A DNA stretch of 9,323 nucleotides from Bacteroidota bacterium. Lineage in GTDB: Bacteria; Bacteroidota; Ignavibacteria; UBA10030; F1-140-MAGs086. Each line of letters begins with the position of its first letter. The first letter of the stretch is position 1. The position numbers and the translations under genes were made by a program. The notes under the pieces are model-generated. The model ran no database searches and was not told the DNA's origin. It worked only from the letters and a program-made list of their open reading frames with translations. Shown piece by piece: positions 7,028 to 9,323 of this stretch. The DNA is taken from assembly GCA_005792205.1 (NCBI GenBank), contig SXSO01000155.1, positions 1 through 9,323 of the forward strand, read 5' to 3'.

Positions 7028-7929
7028 AAATACTTATTGTTGGTTCGTTTGGAATAGATTCAATTGAAACGCCGTTTGGAAAAGCAGAAAATGTTGTCGG
7101 TGGTTCTGCTGTTTATATTTCACTTGCTGCAAGTTATTTTTCACCTTCAAGAATTTGTGGAGTTGTTGGAGGAGATTTTCCAAAAGAAATTTTGAAATTA
7201 TTTAAGGAGAAAAATATTGACACTTGTGGTTTAGAAATAATTGAAAATGAAAACACATTTGCGTGGAAGGGAATTTATCATAACGATTTTAACACAAGAG
7301 ATACAGTTTATACTCACTTAAATGTATTTGAAAATTTTTCTCCAAAAATCCCTGAAGCATATAAAAATTCCGAAATTATTTGTCTTGGAAATATAGATCC
7401 AACTTTACAACTTCAAGTTTTAGAACAAATTCCCAATCCAAAGTTTGTGGTTTGTGATACAATGAATTTTTGGATAAATGGAAAACTTGATGAAGTGAAA
7501 AAAGTTTTAACAAAAATAAATGTTTTAATCATCAATGATTTAGAAGCGAAAGAACTTTCAAAAGAAAATAATTTGTTTTTAGCGGCAAAAAAGATTTTAC
7601 AATTTGGTCCTAAAATTTTGATAATAAAAAAAGGAGAAAATGGAGCAATACTTTTTAATGGAGAAAATAAATTTATTCTTCCCGCATTTCCCATTGTAAA
7701 TGTTAGTGATCCAACTGGTGCTGGTGATTGTTTCTTTGGTGGTTTTGTTGGATGGCTTTCAAAAACGGAAGATTTTTCTGACAAAAATTTAAGACAAGCA
7801 ATTATATATGCAAATGTGTTGGCGTCTTTTTGTGTTGAAGATTTTTCAATTAGAAAAATTCAAAACTTAACTATTGATGAAATAAATTTTAGATACAAAG
7901 AATTTATTTTATATGTTAGTTTATTATGA
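7024..7929 (+). CDS. PfkB/ribokinase-family kinase, substrate unknown
   Basis: The PfkB family phosphorylates sugars or nucleosides from ATP. The 301 residues begin with a beta-strand ILIVGSFGIDS (3-13). VGGSA (25-29) is the N-terminal glycine-pair substrate region. The C-terminal PfkB signature DPTGAGD spans 229-235, with catalytic base Asp235 and the anion-hole GAG intact, followed by CFFGGFVGWL. The segments IDSIETPFGK, NVFENFSP, LGNIDPTLQLQVL and CDTMNFWI characterise a group usually annotated only as sugar kinase in FCB-group and other bacteria. I know of no confirmed substrate for it. Ribose, adenosine/inosine-like nucleosides or another small alcohol are candidates. The operon partners purA and rnr make a nucleoside or ribose substrate attractive, but this is context only. 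It overlaps both neighbours by four bases (ATGA). Confidence 0.93.
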   Translation: MKILIVGSFGIDSIETPFGKAENVVGGSAVYISLAASYFSPSRICGVVGGDFPKEILKLFKEKNIDTCGLEIIENENTFAWKGIYHNDFNTRDTVYTHLNVFENFSPKIPEAYKNSEIICLGNIDPTLQLQVLEQIPNPKFVVCDTMNFWINGKLDEVKKVLTKINVLIINDLEAKELSKENNLFLAAKKILQFGPKILIIKKGENGAILFNGENKFILPAFPIVNVSDPTGAGDCFFGGFVGWLSKTEDFSDKNLRQAIIYANVLASFCVEDFSIRKIQNLTIDEINFRYKEFILYVSLL

Positions 7930-8975
7930 ATGAAATAAAAAAAAATCGTGGAGCAACATTTAATCCTCAAAATAGATTTGTAAACAATAACTATGAATTA
8001 TTGGAAATTGAGCTTGAGGAAAATGAAATAAAAAAAAATCAAACACAATTTTTTGTAGATAAAACTAAATCACTTCTTTCAAAAAATGATTCTCCTGATA
8101 TTCCATATCAATATAGTTTAAACCCATATCGTGGATGTGAACATGGATGTATTTATTGTTACGCAAGACCAACTCATGAATATCTTGGATTTTCAAGTGG
8201 AATTGATTTTGAAACAAAAATTATGGTGAAGCTTGATGCTCCAAATCTTTTAGAAAAAGAATTTCAAAACAAAAATTGGATTCCACAACTTATTGTGTTT
8301 TCTGGAAATACAGATTGTTATCAACCAATTGAAAGAAAACTAAAAATTACAAGAGAATGTTTAAAAATTTTTTTAAAGTATAAAAACCCTGTTTCAATAA
8401 TTACAAAAAATGCTTTAATAAAAAGAGATATTGATATTTTAAAAGAACTTGCTTCAATGAATCTTGTTTCAGTTTTTGTTTCATTGACAAGTTTGAAAAA
8501 CGATTTAATAAATAAAATGGAAGTTAGAACTTCTCGTCCGCAAGAAAGATTGGAAGTAATTCAACTTCTTGCAAAAGAAAATATCAATGTTGGAATAAAT
8601 ATCGCTCCAATAATTCCATCATTAAATGATGAAGAAATTCCAAGTATTTTAAAAGCCGCAAGTGAATATGGTGCTAAATTTGCAAGCTATGTAATACTTC
8701 GGCTTCCATATTCAGTGAAAGATATTTTTGAAAATTGGTTGAATGAAGAATTTCCTGAAAGGAGTGCAAAAATTATAAATAAAATTTTGGAAATGAAAGA
8801 AGGAAAATTAAATAACCCGAATTTTTTTGAAAGGTTTCAAACAAAAGGAAAATATATTGAAGTGATAAAATTATTATTTAGAATGAATTGTCAAAAATAT
8901 GGACTAAATAAAGAAAATTTTTTTTTACGAACTGATTTATTTGAAAGGGATTCTTACCAATTAAAATTGTTTTAG
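7926..8975 (+). CDS. Radical SAM protein, Rv2578c/PA0069 family (spore photoproduct lyase-like)
   Basis: This 349-residue protein carries the radical SAM cluster motif C71-x3-C75-x2-C78 in NPYRGCEHGCIYCYARPTHE, which should bind a [4Fe-4S] cluster and S-adenosylmethionine. The family hallmarks are all present: N-terminal RGATFNPQNRF, DKTKSLLSKNDSPDIPYQYS before the cluster, SGNTDCYQPIERKL, ITKNALIKRDID, NINVGINIAPIIPSLND, SYVILRLP, and a terminal QLKLF. This family is often labelled SPL family or PA0069 family and its reaction is not established to my knowledge. A DNA photoproduct repair role is suggested only by distant similarity to spore photoproduct lyase. The start at 7926 overlaps the kinase stop as ATGA. 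The sequence NEIKKN occurs twice (residues 2-7 and near 33-38) as an exact 19-bp DNA repeat (7929-7947 and 8022-8040), each copy with nine consecutive A residues. It is the last gene of the operon. Confidence 0.93.
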   Translation: MNEIKKNRGATFNPQNRFVNNNYELLEIELEENEIKKNQTQFFVDKTKSLLSKNDSPDIPYQYSLNPYRGCEHGCIYCYARPTHEYLGFSSGIDFETKIMVKLDAPNLLEKEFQNKNWIPQLIVFSGNTDCYQPIERKLKITRECLKIFLKYKNPVSIITKNALIKRDIDILKELASMNLVSVFVSLTSLKNDLINKMEVRTSRPQERLEVIQLLAKENINVGINIAPIIPSLNDEEIPSILKAASEYGAKFASYVILRLPYSVKDIFENWLNEEFPERSAKIINKILEMKEGKLNNPNFFERFQTKGKYIEVIKLLFRMNCQKYGLNKENFFLRTDLFERDSYQLKLF

Positions 8976-8994
8976 TTATGTTGAAAAAATAAAA
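8976..8994. other. Short convergent intergenic gap
   Basis: Only 19 A/T-rich bases separate the stops of the converging radical SAM and YdeI-like genes. No inverted repeat that could act as a hairpin terminator is visible, so transcripts from both sides probably run into the opposite gene unless Rho or another mechanism stops them. Confidence 0.6.
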
Positions 8995-9323
8995 CTATTT
9001 TTTTAAATACTTCCAATTTCTTTGTTTTCCTTCTGCTATCCATTCAATTGCTGTTTTCATTCTTTTTTCTTTCGTTATTTCAGTTTTTGCTTCTACAATC
9101 CATTCAACATATTCTTTTTTATGACTGTAACTAAAATTTTCAAATGTTTTAAATGCAATTTTATTTTTATTTATAGTATCAAGAAAATATTTTGGAATTT
9201 CTAATTCTTTTTTTTCTTTTTTATTTTTATTAGAATCTGAAATAGGTTTAACTCCATTTTCATTGAGTTTCATTGCTTGTTTTATATACGCAACAATGAT
9301 TTCATTTTTTGGTAAATCAGAAA
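8995..9323 (-). CDS. YdeI/OmpD-associated family protein (C-terminal part, truncated by the window)
   Basis: On the minus strand the frame is open from the right edge to a TAG at 8997-8995, giving 108 complete codons. It starts in mid-gene: residues before the first ATG (9273-9271) continue the family pattern (LPKNEIIVAYIKQAMKLNENG), so that ATG is an internal Met. A Lys/Glu-rich linker follows, then IPKYFLDTINKNK, AFKTFENFS, SHKKEYVEWIVEAKT and AIEWIAEGKQRNWKY. These match the YdeI/OmpD-associated (OmdA, bacteriocin-protection) C-terminal domain. Relatives often carry an N-terminal DUF1801-like domain, which would lie beyond 9323. The molecular function is poorly defined; in enterobacteria relatives are linked to stress and antimicrobial peptide tolerance. 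It converges on the purA operon and is a separate transcription unit. Confidence 0.87.
   Translation of the reverse strand, partial: SDLPKNEIIVAYIKQAMKLNENGVKPISDSNKNKKEKKELEIPKYFLDTINKNKIAFKTFENFSYSHKKEYVEWIVEAKTEITKEKRMKTAIEWIAEGKQRNWKYLKK

Noticed and set aside
7413..7784. Minus-strand open frame of 123 codons
   Set aside because: It is opposite the PfkB kinase, including the DPTGAGD region, so the frame is a shadow of conserved codons.
9022..9204. Plus-strand 60-codon frame
   Set aside because: Lies opposite the YdeI-like gene and is Phe/Cys-rich, the expected complement of Lys/Glu-rich coding sequence.
9271..9273. ATG as the true start of the YdeI-like gene
   Set aside because: The frame continues upstream to the window edge with family-like residues, so this Met is internal.

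Overview
The window is very AT-rich (roughly a quarter G+C by eye). It reads with the standard code: TGA is used as a stop and Trp is TGG. No start codon has a convincing Shine-Dalgarno sequence, and long A tracts are common inside genes. Together with the protein families present, this suggests a low-GC member of the Bacteroidota/Chlorobi/Ignavibacteria (FCB) group. That assignment is an inference from protein style, since no rRNA or other taxonomic marker is in the window.

Layout. (1) Bases 1-416 are largely non-coding. They may start with the lysine-rich tail of an upstream gene. They contain a striking array of seven 21-bp units (150-296), each carrying a 17-bp inverted repeat of the type TTTACA-N5-TGTAAA, plus a truncated eighth unit. 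(2) 417-3038 encodes an 873-residue membrane-anchored protein with a signal peptide, a concanavalin/LamG-like domain, a Kelch-like propeller, one transmembrane helix and a cytoplasmic winged-helix plus helical region. It looks like a one-component regulator with its sensor outside and its DNA-binding part at the C-terminus. (3) A strong hairpin terminator (3076-3113) separates it from (4) a tightly packed five-gene operon, 3154-8975: purA, rnr (RNase R), a Nudix hydrolase, a PfkB-family kinase and a radical SAM protein of the Rv2578c/PA0069 (SPL-like) type. Every junction in the operon is a 1-4 base overlap or a 2-base gap. (5) A convergent, window-truncated gene for a YdeI/OmpD-associated family protein lies on the minus strand from 8995 to the right edge.

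How the parts may fit together. The operon combines AMP synthesis (PurA), exonucleolytic RNA turnover that releases NMPs (RNase R), a probable nucleotide-cleaning or pterin-related Nudix enzyme and a kinase of unknown substrate. A nucleotide and RNA economy theme is possible but unproven. The most unusual part is the left end. A helically phased array of operator-like palindromes lies about 110 bp upstream of a gene for a membrane-tethered DNA-binding protein, which makes autoregulation an attractive, testable hypothesis.
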